From contig NZ_AP022853.1 in NCBI RefSeq assembly GCF_011764585.1, positions 2,699,501 to 2,763,500 of the forward strand: 64,000 nt of DNA. The letters are read 5' to 3'. Below are positions 8,283 through 19,639 of this stretch, one piece after another. Below the pieces are notes generated by a model that was not told the origin of the DNA, did not search any database, and worked only from the letters and a program-made list of their open reading frames with translations. The translations under genes were made by a program, and so were the position numbers. The DNA is from Sulfurimicrobium lacus. GTDB taxonomy: Bacteria; Pseudomonadota; Gammaproteobacteria; Burkholderiales; Sulfuricellaceae. Numbering within the stretch: the first letter of the stretch is position 1; each line of letters starts with the position of its first letter.

Positions 8283-11200
8283 TCAGCGCGAAGAAAGGGG
8301 CACTAGCCATTTCAAGAAATCCTCGGCCGGCACCGGCCGGCTCTTGAGATAGCCCTGGTAGTAATCGCAACCCTGGGACACGAGGAAAGCCAGCTGTTCT
8401 TCCGTCTCCACCCCTTCGGCCAGAACCTTGAAGCGCAGCGTATGCCCCATGGCGACGATGGTGGCGGCAATTTCCATGTCGTCGCGCAGGTGGGGAATAT
8501 CGTCGACGAAGCTCTTGTCGATTTTCAGCACATCGAGCGGGAAGCGCTTGAGATAGGCCAGGGAGGAATAGCCGGTACCGAAATCGTCGAGCGCGAGGCG
8601 CACGCCTAGGGCACGAATACGCTGCAGGATTTCGACCGCTTCGCCCTCACGCTCCATCAGGGCGGACTCTGTCAATTCGAGTTCCAGCCACTCCGCCGGA
8701 TAACCCGTTTCAGCGAGGATTTTCGCCGTCATTGCGGCGATATCGCCGTGGCGTATCTGGTAAGGCGAGACGTTGACCGCCAGGGTCACTGGCGCCATGC
8801 CGGCGTCCAGCCAGGCCTTGCCCTGGCGGCAGGTTTCCCTGAGCACCCAGGTCCCGATGGCGTCGATCAGGCCGGTTTCTTCTGCCACAGGTATGAAACG
8901 GACGGGCGGTATCAGCCCCTCCTCCGGGTGCTGCCAGCGCACCAATGCCTCAGCCCCGGTAATGCGGCCGCTCTTGATCTCGACCTGGGGCTGGTAATGG
9001 ACGCGCAACTCGTTTTGCGCGATGGCGCGGCGCAAACGCGCCTCCAGCGCAATGCGCTCGCGTGCGCCGCGCGTGAGTTCCTCGCTGAAATACTTGAAAC
9101 GGCCGCGGCCCTCGGCTTTGGCGCGATAGAGGGCGGCATCGGCCTGCTGCAGGAGTTCCTGCTCCGTCCCGCCGTGGTCGGGATAGAGCGCGATGCCGAT
9201 GCTGGTGCCGACCCTGACTTCGATTCCGTTGGACAGCACGAAAGGCTCGTTCATGGCAGCGATGAGTTCGTCCGAGACCCTCGCCGCATCTTGTGGATGG
9301 CCTAGATCTTCCAGCAGCACGGTGAATTCGTCGCCGCCCAGCCGGCTGATGGTGTCCGCATTTCGCAGCCGCGCCGTCAGGCGTGCTGCCGCCTGTTGCA
9401 GCAACTCGTCGCCCACGGCGTGGCCGAAGCTGTCGTTGACATCCTTGAAGCGGTCGAAATCGAGCAACAGCAAGCCGAGCCGTTTCCGCTCCCGGCTCGC
9501 ATGGTCGAGGGCGTACTCGAGACGGGCGGTGAGCATCATCCGGTTGGGCAGACCGGTAAGCGGGTCGTGCCGTGCAAGGTAATCGAGCCGCGCCTCCGAT
9601 TCCTTGAGGTGGGAAATGTCCGTAAACACCGCCACATAGTGCGTCAACTGGCCGCTGTCATCCTTGACGGCACTGATGGACAGTAACTCCGGGTATACCT
9701 CGCCATCCTTGCGCCGGTTCCAGATTTCGCCCTGCCAACGACCGATTTCGTGAATACTTGCCCACATGGCGGTATAGAAAGCACGGTCGTGACGCTCGGA
9801 TCTGAGAATTTTGGGCGTCAGGCCCAGAACCTCTTCCGCAGCATATCCGGTCAGCGCGGTGAAAGCCCGGTTCACCATCAGGATATTTTCTTGCGCATCG
9901 GTCACCACCACGCCCTCGCTGCTGCTTTCGAACACGCTGGCGGACAGGCGCAACTGTTCACGGGCCTTTTCCTGGGCCGCATCGATTTCAGCTACTTCCA
10001 GCGCATAGCTGATGTCTTTGGCCAGCTCTTCGAGCAGCGCCACTTCGGATCGGTCGAAAAAACCGATTTCATGGCTGTACAGGGTGAACGCTGCATGCTT
10101 CTGCCCCTTCACGTCAATCGGTATGCTGGCAGCCGAGCCAAGCTGGTGGGCCAGTATCTTGTCCAGCCATGGCGCCATGAACTGGGTTTCGGGAAGATTG
10201 TGGATGACTGACGTCCGTTTCTCGCGCAAGGTCGAACTGACGGCGGATTCGCCTTCATAACCGGCCAGCTGGGTGATGAGTTCCTGCAGGGAATCCATCG
10301 AAACGCCGGAACAGGCAAGAGGGGAAATATGCCCGTCGTCGTCCATCATGGCAACCCAGGCGATGACGAAACCGCCGTCTTTGACCGCGATGTCGCAGGC
10401 CGCCTGGTAAAGCAGTTCCGGCTCCGGACGGTGTACGATCAATTCGTTGATGGAAGAAAGCACTCGATAGAGGCGATTGAGCTTGCTGGCCTCGGCTTCG
10501 GCCTGACGGCGCAACGTGACATCCCGGTTGCCGGCGCGAGTTCCACGGTACGCTCCGCTTCGGTCGAATACCGGCCTGCAAGAGTGGTTGATCCAGCGAA
10601 TTTCGCCATCTTTCCTGACGATGCGGAACTCGGCCTCCCCTGCGGCATGTTGATGGTAGTGGATTTTATAGTGCGACTGGTATAGCCCCCGGTCGTCCGG
10701 GTGCACGATGGCTTCCAGCAGGCCCGGGTCGGCAGTGAACTCCGCCACATCGTAACCGGTTCTTTCCTTGCAGGAGGGCGACATATAAACAATTTCGCCC
10801 GCGGTTCCGACCCAGTATTCCCAGTCGGTGGTGTAATCCGCTACGAGGTGGTATTTCTGTTCGTTTTCGCGCAGGTCGCACAGGGTTTTCAGGCGCAGGA
10901 GGTTCTGCGCGCGATCGCGCCGATGCCAGAAGCCAATGCCCAGCAAACCGATTAGCCAGATAACGCCATGGGAAACATCCAGGCTGATTATGCGCTCGGA
11001 CTCGTTCGCGGTGAAAGGCGCCATCGGGACGTCTGCGCCGATACCGCCGCGAATTTCGCCCAGGCGGTAACCATTTTGTTCATGACACTTAAGGCATTCG
11101 TCGACCACGACAAAAGGCCGCAGCACCCTGACATAGGATTTGCCGTCGATTTCCTGCAGTTCCACCCGCTCCTTGCGCGCTGTCTCGAAGCCGCGCAATG

Positions 11201-11636
11201 CCTTGGCCTCCCACGCATCAGGGGCATTGTTCGGGTTGACCGGCTTCAAGCTCGTAATACGTGAACGTGCCCCATATTCGCCGGGGAAATCCTGCTGCAT
11301 CTGGCGCAGCATATAGGCCGGATTCATCAGGGTAAGTTTGATGCCCGTGGTCGTAACGACTTCCTGTCCAGGCAGACGGAGATAGGGATTGGGTGGGGTA
11401 TGCCCGGTGACGGGCACATATACGCCGCCGTGCGATGCGCCCCACTTGCGGAAGGAGATGTCCTTGTTGATGGCCGACTGAGCGGCGGCAGTCGCCGTTG
11501 CCAGCGCGGCATTCTCCACCTGTTTCAGGTTCCACGACAGCGACGCGCCGACCAGAAGGCTCCAGACAATGGCGATCACGCCGAGCTTCCACCACCATAC
11601 CGTCGCGATGTTCTTACCGGCTTGAACTGCTTCCAT
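8283..11636 (-). CDS. Membrane c-di-GMP protein: DUF3365 heme sensor, PAS, GAF, PAS, GGDEF, EAL
   Basis: 1117 residues. A first membrane helix (about 18-32) is followed by a periplasmic DUF3365 domain with a covalent heme motif CLKCH at 181-185, then a second helix (GVIWLIGLLGIGFW, about 224-237). In the cytoplasm come a PAS domain, a GAF domain, a second PAS with PAC, then GGDEF (RLGGDEF, residues 767-771) and EAL (AEALVRW, residues 896-898, with ELELTES and DDFGTGYSS). Both catalytic signatures look intact, so it could make or break c-di-GMP. The heme suggests redox, oxygen or NO sensing. It converges with the tlpA-like gene. Confidence 0.92.
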   Translation of the reverse strand: MEAVQAGKNIATVWWWKLGVIAIVWSLLVGASLSWNLKQVENAALATATAAAQSAINKDISFRKWGASHGGVYVPVTGHTPPNPYLRLPGQEVVTTTGIKLTLMNPAYMLRQMQQDFPGEYGARSRITSLKPVNPNNAPDAWEAKALRGFETARKERVELQEIDGKSYVRVLRPFVVVDECLKCHEQNGYRLGEIRGGIGADVPMAPFTANESERIISLDVSHGVIWLIGLLGIGFWHRRDRAQNLLRLKTLCDLRENEQKYHLVADYTTDWEYWVGTAGEIVYMSPSCKERTGYDVAEFTADPGLLEAIVHPDDRGLYQSHYKIHYHQHAAGEAEFRIVRKDGEIRWINHSCRPVFDRSGAYRGTRAGNRDVTLRRQAEAEASKLNRLYRVLSSINELIVHRPEPELLYQAACDIAVKDGGFVIAWVAMMDDDGHISPLACSGVSMDSLQELITQLAGYEGESAVSSTLREKRTSVIHNLPETQFMAPWLDKILAHQLGSAASIPIDVKGQKHAAFTLYSHEIGFFDRSEVALLEELAKDISYALEVAEIDAAQEKAREQLRLSASVFESSSEGVVVTDAQENILMVNRAFTALTGYAAEEVLGLTPKILRSERHDRAFYTAMWASIHEIGRWQGEIWNRRKDGEVYPELLSISAVKDDSGQLTHYVAVFTDISHLKESEARLDYLARHDPLTGLPNRMMLTARLEYALDHASRERKRLGLLLLDFDRFKDVNDSFGHAVGDELLQQAAARLTARLRNADTISRLGGDEFTVLLEDLGHPQDAARVSDELIAAMNEPFVLSNGIEVRVGTSIGIALYPDHGGTEQELLQQADAALYRAKAEGRGRFKYFSEELTRGARERIALEARLRRAIAQNELRVHYQPQVEIKSGRITGAEALVRWQHPEEGLIPPVRFIPVAEETGLIDAIGTWVLRETCRQGKAWLDAGMAPVTLAVNVSPYQIRHGDIAAMTAKILAETGYPAEWLELELTESALMEREGEAVEILQRIRALGVRLALDDFGTGYSSLAYLKRFPLDVLKIDKSFVDDIPHLRDDMEIAATIVAMGHTLRFKVLAEGVETEEQLAFLVSQGCDYYQGYLKSRPVPAEDFLKWLVPLSSR

Positions 11637-11671
11637 GGGTAGTCCTGTTTTGTACCGCGAAATCAGGTACG

Positions 11672-12070
11672 CTACTTGCCGCCATTACAAACGAAGTTCA
11701 GCATGAGTTCGTCGATGCTTCCCTTGGTTATGGGCGCATCCTGCGGCGACTGTATCTGCAGCTTGCTGATCAGAACCATTTTTTCGTCGTAAGCCGCGGT
11801 GGCGAGCTGAGCCAGAATCCGGGAATCACAATTGGCGCGGTATTGAATCTGGAGATATTTTGCTTCGTGCCGCTTTACCTTGTATTCATTCAGGTCAGCG
11901 AAAGTATGGCGCGCGGTAAACATCACTGTGGGGCCGATTCTCGCAATGCTTGCCTTATCGACCTCGCGCACCGTATGCTCATCTATCTTGAGCGGAGACC
12001 ATTCCGCCGCCAGCGCCTGACCGCCGGCCAGCAGCGCCAACAACACCGTCACACAAGTCCACTTGCACAT
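11672..12070 (-). CDS. Small secreted protein, surface-adhesin E-like
   Basis: A 132-residue exported protein. The start is placed at MCKWTCVTVLLALLAGG because AAGGAG lies at ideal spacing; the longer version adds seven residues. After the signal peptide the pattern AEWSPLKIDEHTVREVDKAS...GPTVMFTARHTF resembles the adhesin-E-like family, in which a short beta-rich domain starts with a W and a D-x-x-S motif. Two cysteines (NCDSR and FVCNGG) could pair. It is transcribed ahead of the c-di-GMP gene after a 36-nt gap, so they may be co-expressed. The family call is tentative. Confidence 0.6.
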   Translation of the reverse strand: MCKWTCVTVLLALLAGGQALAAEWSPLKIDEHTVREVDKASIARIGPTVMFTARHTFADLNEYKVKRHEAKYLQIQYRANCDSRILAQLATAAYDEKMVLISKLQIQSPQDAPITKGSIDELMLNFVCNGGK

Positions 12071-12218
12071 CGAATACTCCTTGGGAACCATTCTGGAATT
12101 AAACTTTCCTTACTTTAAATCAATGCCATCAGGCGGAAATTGATTTATAACAACCAAATGCATAATAGCAATGAGACACGTCGACAGGGCGTGTTTCTTA
12201 AATTAGAGGAAGGTGGCA

Positions 12219-13103
12219 ATGATTGTAAAACGTGGATTCCTGGCGCTGTATCTGCTCTCCCTGGCCGTTGCACTGCGCGCTGCCGAGGTTCCCGCCGATG
12301 CCGGATTGGCGGAAGTTCGTAGCCTCGGACTCCTTAACGGCGAGGCGCTGGCCTGTTCCTACCCGGAAGCCGTCTCCCACATCAAATTGATCATTATCCA
12401 GCGCGCGCCAATATCGCGCCGCTACGGCGATGCTTTCGAACTGGCCACCAAAGAGGCTTACCTTGGAAAAATCAGGGAAGGTCAGGAATCCTGCCCGAAG
12501 GTGGCTGCGCTAACCAGTCAGGCGGATGAACTTGCGACACGCCTGCAGGCTGCCGTTTCGCCGAAAGCACCGAAGCAGCAAGACGATGAAGGACAGTCCG
12601 ACGTCGGAATCATTCCGCGGTACCTGCTCATGGACACAAAAGGACAGGCCATTACGCAACAGAATTTCCCGGGAAAATTCCAGCTCATCGCCTTTGGCTA
12701 CACTTTCTGCCCGGACATCTGTCCGACCACTCTGGCGGAAATGACGATCATCATGGGCAAACTGGGCAACCTCGCCGACCGGCTGCAACCGATTTTCGTC
12801 TCGGTTGATCCTGAACGTGATACACCTGAAAAATTGGCCCAGTACACCACCTTCTTCGACCCGCGCATCGTTGCCCTTACCGGCTCTCCGGAACTGGTAC
12901 GCCATGCCGCAAACAACTTCAAGGTGCGCTATGAGAAGCACTTTGAACCGGGCGCCGCACCGGACAAATATTCAGTCGACCACTCCGCGGGCATGTACCT
13001 GCTGGGGCCGGATGGACGTTACCTCGGCAAGTTTGCCTACCGCACGCCGCCCACGGAAGCCGCCGAGCGGATCCGAGTGTTGATGGATAAGGAGTCCAAA
13101 TAA
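12219..13103 (+). CDS. Sco1/SenC-family copper chaperone with extra N-terminal domain
   Basis: A 294-residue exported protein with signal MIVKRGFLALYLLSLAVALR. The C-terminal thioredoxin-fold Sco domain (about 125-294) has the copper ligands CPDIC (Cys164, Cys168) and the distal histidine in SVDHSAGM (His255). Sco proteins deliver copper or reduce the CuA site of heme-copper oxidases, and some serve nitrous oxide reductase. About 100 residues between signal and Sco domain contain Cys pairs (ALACSYPEA, QESCPKV) and are not part of the usual fold. GAGGAAGG precedes the ATG. Given the nos cluster nearby, CuA assembly of NosZ is a reasonable guess, but oxidase maturation is equally possible. Confidence 0.88.
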   Translation: MIVKRGFLALYLLSLAVALRAAEVPADAGLAEVRSLGLLNGEALACSYPEAVSHIKLIIIQRAPISRRYGDAFELATKEAYLGKIREGQESCPKVAALTSQADELATRLQAAVSPKAPKQQDDEGQSDVGIIPRYLLMDTKGQAITQQNFPGKFQLIAFGYTFCPDICPTTLAEMTIIMGKLGNLADRLQPIFVSVDPERDTPEKLAQYTTFFDPRIVALTGSPELVRHAANNFKVRYEKHFEPGAAPDKYSVDHSAGMYLLGPDGRYLGKFAYRTPPTEAAERIRVLMDKESK

Positions 13104-13176
13104 CCGTCTCCTTGCACTGAATCGCAATGGCCAAACTTGCGCTGCAAACACAACTCTGAGTAAATGAGCCTTCTCG

Positions 13177-15786
13177 CTAGGGCGCGTTAACCCGATGCAC
13201 ACGCCGAGTTTCATAATACTGGAATGCCTCACGCAAGTTTTCCCGCAACGCCGTGTCGTCCCAGGGTTTTTCCAGGAATTTGTAAATCTCGCCGCGATTC
13301 ACCACGTCGGTCACCGATTTCAGATCGGTGTAGCCGGAAAGGATGATTCGCACCGTGTCGGGATACATGACCCGCACCTTGGCGAGGAATTCCGCGCCGG
13401 TCACGTGCGGCATGCGCTGGTCGGACATCACCACCGCCACCTGGTGTGTGGCAAGCAGCTCCATTCCCTCAGCGGCGCTGGTCGCGGTAAGTATCTGGTA
13501 ACCCTCGCGCCGCAGCACCCGTTTCAAGGCGGAAAGAATCGAAGGCTCGTCGTCCACCAGCAACAGGGTCTGTACCGGCAATTCCGCAGCGGCGGGAAAT
13601 ACCAGCTTGCGTCTTTCGCGCAGCAATTGTTCGAACTCGGCGCCGGGCAGCGGCTTGCTGAAATAAAACCCCTGCATCTCGTCGCAGCCACGGGTGCGCA
13701 GAAAATTCAGTTGCGCTTCGGTTTCCACCCCCTCGGCGACCGCCGACAGCCCCAAACCATGCGCCAGCGCAATGACCGTTACGGCGATGGCTGCACTGTC
13801 TGGATTCTGCACGATGTCGCGGACGAAAGACTGGTCGATTTTCAGCCGGTCAAGGGCGAAACGCTTGAGGTAGCTTAAGGAAGAATAGCCGGTGCCGAAG
13901 TCGTCGATGGACAAGGTGACCCCCAGACCCTTCAGTGCTTCCGTTACCCCGATGAAAGCATCGGCATTGCCCATTGCCGCGCTCTCGGTCAGTTCCAGTT
14001 CCAGGTAACTGGGGTCGAGGCCGGTTTCGCGCAGCACCTGTGCGGTCAGTGCCACGATATCCTGCCCCTCGAATTGCCGCGCCGACAGATTGACCGCCAC
14101 CGCCACCGCAGGCAGCCCCGCCGCTTGCCACGCCAGGTTCTGCGCACAGGCAGTGCGCAGCACCCATTCGCCGATCGGGACGATCAGGCCGGTTTCCTCG
14201 GCCAGCGGAATGAATTCCATCGGCGAAACCAGCCCGCGCAGCGGATGCTGCCAGCGCAGCAACGCCTCCATGCCGATGATCTCGCCGTTACGCAAACTCA
14301 TTTGCGGCTGGTAGTAGAGCAGCAACTCGTTGCGTTCCACGGCGCGACGCAACTCGCTTTCCATGTTGAGCCGTTCCAGCGAGTGGGCGTTCATCTCGGC
14401 AGAGTAGAAAAGGAAGTTGTTGCCGCCGCTAGCCTTGGTGCGATACATCGCCGCACTGGCGTTTTTCAACAGTGCTTCACCGTTCTCGCCGTCCTGAGGA
14501 AACATGGCGATACCGATGCTGGCGGACAGGAACAAGTCCCGTTCCTCGACCAGGAACGCCTGGTCCAGCACCTTCAGAATTCTCTGTGCGATCGAAACGG
14601 CTTCTCCGTTGTCCCCGGTTTCTGCCAGCAGGACGAACTCGTCCCCGCCCATGTGCGCGAGGGTATGAATTGTCTCGTTGACGACAGCCAGTCGACCCGA
14701 TACCTCCAGCAGCAGCTGGTCGCCGACACCGCGCCCCAGGCCGTCGTTAATTTCCTTGAAGCGGTCGAGCTTGAGCACCATCACTGCCAGGTTTTTTTCG
14801 TTCTGGCGGCAGCGCGTCACCGCCTGGGCAAGGCGGTCAGTCAGCAGATTGGGGTTGGGCAGACCGGTCAGATCGTCGAAATTTGCCTGGCGTTCCAGTT
14901 GTGCCTCATAGCGTTTGCGCTCGCGGATGTCCCGAAAGCTCGCCACCGCGCCGACAACCACGCCCCCCTCCATGACAGGCACGCTGGAATACAGCACCGG
15001 TAACGGGGAGCCGTCCTTGTGCCACAGCGTTTCCTCTATTTCCCGAACCGCGATGCCGCCGACCAGGGCGAGGTGGATCGGGCAATCATCGCGCGGATAA
15101 GGGCTGCCGTCCGACTTGCTGTGATGCAAGGTATCATGAGAATCCTTCCCCATCAGCTCATCCCGCGTATAGCCCAGGAGCGAGGCTGCGGCGGGATTGA
15201 CGAAGTAGATGCGGCCAGCAGGATCTGCGCCATAAATGCCCTCTCCTACCGATGCCAGGATCAGCTCATTCTGGCTGTTCAGCCGCGCCCGTTCCCGGTT
15301 TCCCGCCTCCTGGATCGACAGGTTCTCGGCCACGCGCCGCGTCACTTCGGCCTCCAGATAGGTATTCTGGTCGCGCAGCCAGTCGCGCGCGCGCTTGAGC
15401 TCCAGTTGGGCTTGTACCCGCGCCAGAATGATGAGCGGGCGGTAGGGCTTTGCAATGTAATCCACCGCGCCAAGTTCGAGACCGCGTTGTTCGTCTTCGA
15501 TCGAGTCCATCCCGGTGACGAAGAGGACCGGGATATCGCGGGTGACGGGATTGTCACGCAGACGGACGAGTACATCGTAGCCGTCCATCTCCGGCATCGA
15601 CACGTCGAGCAGGATCAGATCCGGTTTCTGGGCGTTGGCGATCTGCAATGCACGCGCCCCGGAAGGGGCGGCAAATACATCGTAATGCGGCTGAAGCAAG
15701 CTGCCGAGCGCATCCAGGTTGCCTGGGTCGTCATCCACCACCAGAATTCTTGCCCGTGCCGTCTCGACAGGCTTGTCCGTGTTCAT
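13177..15786 (-). CDS. Response regulator: receiver, PAS, GGDEF, EAL, receiver
   Basis: 869 residues. The N-terminal receiver (about 12-130) has VVDDDPG and the phosphoacceptor motif [14 protein letters not shown] coiled linker and a PAS domain lead to GGDEF ([10 protein letters not shown], about residue 380) and EAL ([11 protein letters not shown], about residue 505, with ELELTES and DDFGTGYSS). A second receiver at the C-terminus ([18 protein letters not shown]) resembles those of RpfG-type regulators. Two receivers flanking a complete c-di-GMP module is uncommon. The ATG overlaps the stop of the hybrid kinase gene by four bases, so the kinase, with its HPt domain, is the likely phosphodonor. 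Confidence 0.93.
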   Translation of the reverse strand: MNTDKPVETARARILVVDDDPGNLDALGSLLQPHYDVFAAPSGARALQIANAQKPDLILLDVSMPEMDGYDVLVRLRDNPVTRDIPVLFVTGMDSIEDEQRGLELGAVDYIAKPYRPLIILARVQAQLELKRARDWLRDQNTYLEAEVTRRVAENLSIQEAGNRERARLNSQNELILASVGEGIYGADPAGRIYFVNPAAASLLGYTRDELMGKDSHDTLHHSKSDGSPYPRDDCPIHLALVGGIAVREIEETLWHKDGSPLPVLYSSVPVMEGGVVVGAVASFRDIRERKRYEAQLERQANFDDLTGLPNPNLLTDRLAQAVTRCRQNEKNLAVMVLKLDRFKEINDGLGRGVGDQLLLEVSGRLAVVNETIHTLAHMGGDEFVLLAETGDNGEAVSIAQRILKVLDQAFLVEERDLFLSASIGIAMFPQDGENGEALLKNASAAMYRTKASGGNNFLFYSAEMNAHSLERLNMESELRRAVERNELLLYYQPQMSLRNGEIIGMEALLRWQHPLRGLVSPMEFIPLAEETGLIVPIGEWVLRTACAQNLAWQAAGLPAVAVAVNLSARQFEGQDIVALTAQVLRETGLDPSYLELELTESAAMGNADAFIGVTEALKGLGVTLSIDDFGTGYSSLSYLKRFALDRLKIDQSFVRDIVQNPDSAAIAVTVIALAHGLGLSAVAEGVETEAQLNFLRTRGCDEMQGFYFSKPLPGAEFEQLLRERRKLVFPAAAELPVQTLLLVDDEPSILSALKRVLRREGYQILTATSAAEGMELLATHQVAVVMSDQRMPHVTGAEFLAKVRVMYPDTVRIILSGYTDLKSVTDVVNRGEIYKFLEKPWDDTALRENLREAFQYYETRRVHRVNAP

Positions 15787-18700
15787 TTTTCCACCATCCT
15801 GGAAACCTCGGTTGACCGCTCCAGTGCTTGCTTCAGTATTTCCAAAGCCTCGGGGTAAAGGAAATGCTCGATGCGCTGCTCCAATTCTGCGCCCAGGGAG
15901 CCGAGCGCGGCCCTGAGCAGCGCGGCGTGGATTTCGATGCGCTGGTTGGCCTGCATGTTGGCAGCCGCCAGCAGAGGTTCCAGCTCGACCAGAACCTGCC
16001 GCACCACCGTCCAGTCCACTTCGCCAGCAAAGGGGGCCGCCGTTTCCTCCGGCAGGACCGCGCGGATCGCTGCGGCGAGCTGCTGAAACTCCCTTTCGAC
16101 TGCGCCGGCCAGCTGTTCGATTGCTGCCGCGTCGCTGCCATCCCTGATCGCCGCCTCCAGTTCGGCGGCCAGGCGCTGCACGACGCTCGCACCCAGACTG
16201 CCCGAACTGCCTTTCAGGGTATGCGCCAGCCGCCTTGTCTCGTCCCGCTCTCCTTGGGACAAGTGCCGCCGCAGTTTGTTCATGTCGTCAGCATGATCGG
16301 CCGCGTAGCGGCGCAGCAGGCGCTGGTAGGTGGCCACGTGGCCATCCAGCGCACTGAGGCCCCGCGCGGTTTCGAGACCGGGGATCGCCCCGAGTTCGGC
16401 GGGAAGCGCCCCCTCTTCGCTGCGGACGACAGGCGGAACCATCGCCCTGGCCGGCAGCCAGCGCGCCAACGTGCCGAACAGCTGCTCGGGATCGACCGGC
16501 TTGGCGATGAAGTCGTTCATGCCCGCGGCCCGACAGAGTTCGCGATCCTCGTCGAAGGCGTTGGCGGTCATCGCCAGAATGGGCAACATCGCACAACCGG
16601 GCAGCGCGCGGATGGCGCGCGTCGCCTCCAGACCGTCCATGCCCGGCATCTGCATATCCATCAGGACCAGGTCGTAGCCGCCACCACGCACCTTCTCCAG
16701 CGCCTCGAACCCATCGCTGGCGACCTCCACCTTCAGTCCGACCCCGGTCAGCAGTTCCACCGCGACTTCCTGGTTGATCCGGTTGTCCTCGGCCAGCAGG
16801 ATGCGGACGCCGGCCGGCATGGCTTGCAGGCCCAACTCGGCAACCGCGGGCGACTCGGCTAATTCTTCCAGGCCGAGTTGGCTTTTGCCGAGACGGGCGG
16901 TAAACCAGAACGTGCTGCCCTGGCCGAGGACGCTCTCTGCGCCGGCTTCGCCGCCCATGAGGCGCGCCAGACGCCGGGTGATGGTGAGCCCGAGGCCGGT
17001 ACCGCCATAGCGGCGCGAGGTGGTGACATCGACCTGCTCGAAGGCTGCGAACAAGCCCGCGATCTTGTCCGGCGCAATGCCGATGCCGGTGTCCGTCACT
17101 TCGAAGCGCACCAGCAGGTCGGTTGCCGATTCTTCCGCCTTGGAGAGGCGTACGGTGATCTTGCCGTGTTCGGTGAACTTGACGGCGTTGGAAAGGTAAT
17201 TGAGCAGGGCTTGCGCCAGCCGGGTGGAGTCGCCCACCAGCACCGGCGGCAGACCGCCGCGCTCGACGCTGAGTCCCAGGCGTTTTTCGCGCGCCTTGGG
17301 TCCGATCATGGAGACGACGTTGTCCAGCATGCGGTCGAAGGCGAAGTCGGCACTATTGAGGCCCAGCTTGCCCGCCTCGATCTTGGAAAAATCGAGGATA
17401 TCGTTGATGACCGAGAGCAGGTGGCGGGAGGCGTCGACGATCTTCGCCAGCTTCTCCTTCTGCGCCGGATCGGAACTGCCGCGCAGCAGCAGGTGAGTGA
17501 GCCCGACGATGGCATTCAGGGGTGTGCGGATTTCGTGGCTCATGTTGGCGACGAAGGCGCTCTTGGCCGCGTTTGCCGCCTCGGCCGCGGCCTTGGCTTG
17601 CGCCAGTTGGCGCGTGCGGGTCTCGACCAGTCTTTCCAGGTGGTGGCGATGTTGATCCAGTTCCTCGGCAGCGCGCTTTTTCTCGGTCAGGTCACGGCCG
17701 ATGGCCAGGTAGCGACCATCCGGCAGGCGTCCAGTGGTGAGTTCGACATTGACGATGCCACCATCCATGCGCTTGAGCGACCACTCTCCCCGCATGATTT
17801 TCTCGGTTTGCAAAAGAGCCAGATGCGATGTCAGTTTGGCCCGCTCCTCGTCCGACACCAGATCGGAGATATACAAGCCTTGCAGCTCTTCCAAGGAGTG
17901 GGCCGTAAGCTTGCAGGCCGAAGGATTGGCGAATACATAGCGGCCTTCGCTATCGGTGATCCAGATGGCGTCCCCAGCTTCTTCCAGCACGAGGCGCAGC
18001 TGCTCCTCGGACTTCTTGAGCTCGGTAATGTCCTGCCCCGCACCAAGGATGCCGACGATATGGCCCGCGTCGTCGAAGAGCGCGGCGTTGTGCCAGCCGA
18101 TCAGGCGCTGGCGGCCGTCTCGGCATGCGACCGTGTTATCGTGATATTCCACTGATGACAGATCGCCGGCCATGACCCGTTTGAAGACAGAAAAGGCATC
18201 GTCGGCCTCTGCCGCGCTGGGCATGCTGGTTTCGAACCAGTTGCGCCCGAGCAACTCGCTTTCCTGATACCCGAGCAATTCGCAGCCGGCGCGGTTGATC
18301 ATGGTGATCCGCCCCTCCGCATCCAGGGCCAGCATGAAGGACGGCACGGTATCGAGATACTTCTGCTTGCGGTCACGTTCCCGTTCGACCGTCGCTTCCG
18401 CTGCCTTGCGGTCGCTGATGTCGCGCATCGTCGCCTGCAGCGATAGCTGTCCGCCCGCCTCCATGCGCGTCAGCAGGATGTCGGCGGCAAAGACTTCGCC
18501 GTTCAAGCGCCGGTGCTCCCATTCAAAAAAATGGGAACCTTCGCGCACCGCGGTCGCGATCATCTCCAGTGCCTTCTCGGCCGAAGGACGTCCGTCCGGC
18601 TGACGTTCCGGCGAAACGTCCCATGGGGCGAATGCGGCGAAATCGTCCTTGCTGGCAAATCCGAACAATTTCAGCGTGGCGGGGTTCGCATCGGTGAAGT

Positions 18701-19190
18701 GCCACGACGGCGGAATCAGCACCATCAAGGCATCGCGCGAGCTCTCATACAAGCACCGGTATTTTTCTTCGCTCTCGCGCAGCGAGCACCGTGCTCGCGC
18801 CTCGTCAAGGGCGCGTGTCAGGGCCGGTCCGAGCTGTTGCAAATGATGTTTGTAGACGTAGTCGGTCGCCCCCTGGCGCAACGCATCGAGGGCGGTGGAC
18901 TCCAGAATGGTGCCGGAAACGAAAATGAAGGGCACGTCGGGGCAGCGTTCGTAAGCGATTTCGAGCGCTCTGCGACCGGAAAAGTGGGGCAGGGTCCAGT
19001 CTGACAGGATGGCATCGGGCAGTCTCTCGTCGAGGGCGGCGCGAAAGGCGGGCTCGTCGTCCATCCGCCGCACCGCCGCCACTAGCCCGGCCTCCCGCAA
19101 GGCGTCGGCCTCCAGTTCCACATCGACGAGCGAGTCCTCGACCACGATCAGGTCGAGTGGATCTGCTCGCCCGGCGTGCTGCCCGGTCAT
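15783..19190 (-). CDS. Hybrid histidine kinase: receiver, three PAS, HisKA, HATPase, receiver, HPt
   Basis: 1135 residues without membrane helices, so probably cytoplasmic. The order is: receiver (phosphoacceptor Asp64 in ILSDWTLP), three PAS/PAC domains (about 145-525), a coiled coil, HisKA with [14 protein letters not shown] (about 565), HATPase with GTGLGLTI, a second receiver ([13 protein letters not shown]), and an HPt domain with [12 protein letters not shown]. An input receiver at the N-terminus means another protein can phosphorylate it; the HPt end can pass phosphate to the downstream receiver-GGDEF-EAL protein. Both neighbours overlap it by ATGA, so the set is coupled in translation. 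Confidence 0.94.
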   Translation of the reverse strand: MTGQHAGRADPLDLIVVEDSLVDVELEADALREAGLVAAVRRMDDEPAFRAALDERLPDAILSDWTLPHFSGRRALEIAYERCPDVPFIFVSGTILESTALDALRQGATDYVYKHHLQQLGPALTRALDEARARCSLRESEEKYRCLYESSRDALMVLIPPSWHFTDANPATLKLFGFASKDDFAAFAPWDVSPERQPDGRPSAEKALEMIATAVREGSHFFEWEHRRLNGEVFAADILLTRMEAGGQLSLQATMRDISDRKAAEATVERERDRKQKYLDTVPSFMLALDAEGRITMINRAGCELLGYQESELLGRNWFETSMPSAAEADDAFSVFKRVMAGDLSSVEYHDNTVACRDGRQRLIGWHNAALFDDAGHIVGILGAGQDITELKKSEEQLRLVLEEAGDAIWITDSEGRYVFANPSACKLTAHSLEELQGLYISDLVSDEERAKLTSHLALLQTEKIMRGEWSLKRMDGGIVNVELTTGRLPDGRYLAIGRDLTEKKRAAEELDQHRHHLERLVETRTRQLAQAKAAAEAANAAKSAFVANMSHEIRTPLNAIVGLTHLLLRGSSDPAQKEKLAKIVDASRHLLSVINDILDFSKIEAGKLGLNSADFAFDRMLDNVVSMIGPKAREKRLGLSVERGGLPPVLVGDSTRLAQALLNYLSNAVKFTEHGKITVRLSKAEESATDLLVRFEVTDTGIGIAPDKIAGLFAAFEQVDVTTSRRYGGTGLGLTITRRLARLMGGEAGAESVLGQGSTFWFTARLGKSQLGLEELAESPAVAELGLQAMPAGVRILLAEDNRINQEVAVELLTGVGLKVEVASDGFEALEKVRGGGYDLVLMDMQMPGMDGLEATRAIRALPGCAMLPILAMTANAFDEDRELCRAAGMNDFIAKPVDPEQLFGTLARWLPARAMVPPVVRSEEGALPAELGAIPGLETARGLSALDGHVATYQRLLRRYAADHADDMNKLRRHLSQGERDETRRLAHTLKGSSGSLGASVVQRLAAELEAAIRDGSDAAAIEQLAGAVEREFQQLAAAIRAVLPEETAAPFAGEVDWTVVRQVLVELEPLLAAANMQANQRIEIHAALLRAALGSLGAELEQRIEHFLYPEALEILKQALERSTEVSRMVEK

Positions 19191-19639
19191 TTTATTTCGC
19201 CCGGCAACTTGTTGAGTAGCATCCAGTAGAGTCCCAGTTCCCCCACCGCCCTCATGAATGCCTCAGATTCGACCGGCTTCACCAGGAAGCTGTTGGCACC
19301 CAGGTCGTAGGCGCGCACGATGTCGACCTCCTCGCGGGACGAGGTCAGCACCACCACCGGCAGCCGCCGCGTGCGCTCGTCGGCACGCACGGCGCGCAGC
19401 ACCTCGATACCGTCCACGCGCGGCAGGCGCAAATCGAGCAGGATCAGCCTCAGGCGGTGGGTTTCCGCAGCCGAGTCGGTGCCGCGGCCAAACAGGACAT
19501 CGAGCGCCTCGGCGCCGTCCTTGACCCATTGCACCTTGTTGACCAGGCCGCCCTCCCGCAGCGCGTCCATGGTGAGTTCGGCATCGGCCGGGTTGTCTTC
19601 CACCAGCAGAATCTGCAGTTCCTGTTCATTTGCGGTCAT
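19187..19639 (-). CDS. Single-domain response regulator (Rcp1-like)
   Basis: A 150-residue stand-alone receiver. It has [10 protein letters not shown] at the acidic pocket, [13 protein letters not shown] with the phosphoacceptor Asp, the VVLTSS threonine/serine and FLVKPV lysine. It has no output domain. Receivers of the Rcp1 type usually pair with bacteriophytochrome-like kinases; the kinase immediately upstream is of that class. It overlaps the kinase upstream and the hybrid kinase downstream by ATGA at both ends. It may shuttle phosphate between the two kinases. Confidence 0.94.
   Translation of the reverse strand: MTANEQELQILLVEDNPADAELTMDALREGGLVNKVQWVKDGAEALDVLFGRGTDSAAETHRLRLILLDLRLPRVDGIEVLRAVRADERTRRLPVVVLTSSREEVDIVRAYDLGANSFLVKPVESEAFMRAVGELGLYWMLLNKLPGEIK

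Noticed and set aside
12140-12153. FNR-like dyad TTGATTTATAACAA upstream of the Sco gene
   Set aside because: One half is imperfect, and the nearest -10-like box (CATAAT at 12161) is only 14.5 bp from the centre, not the class II position seen at the nos promoters.
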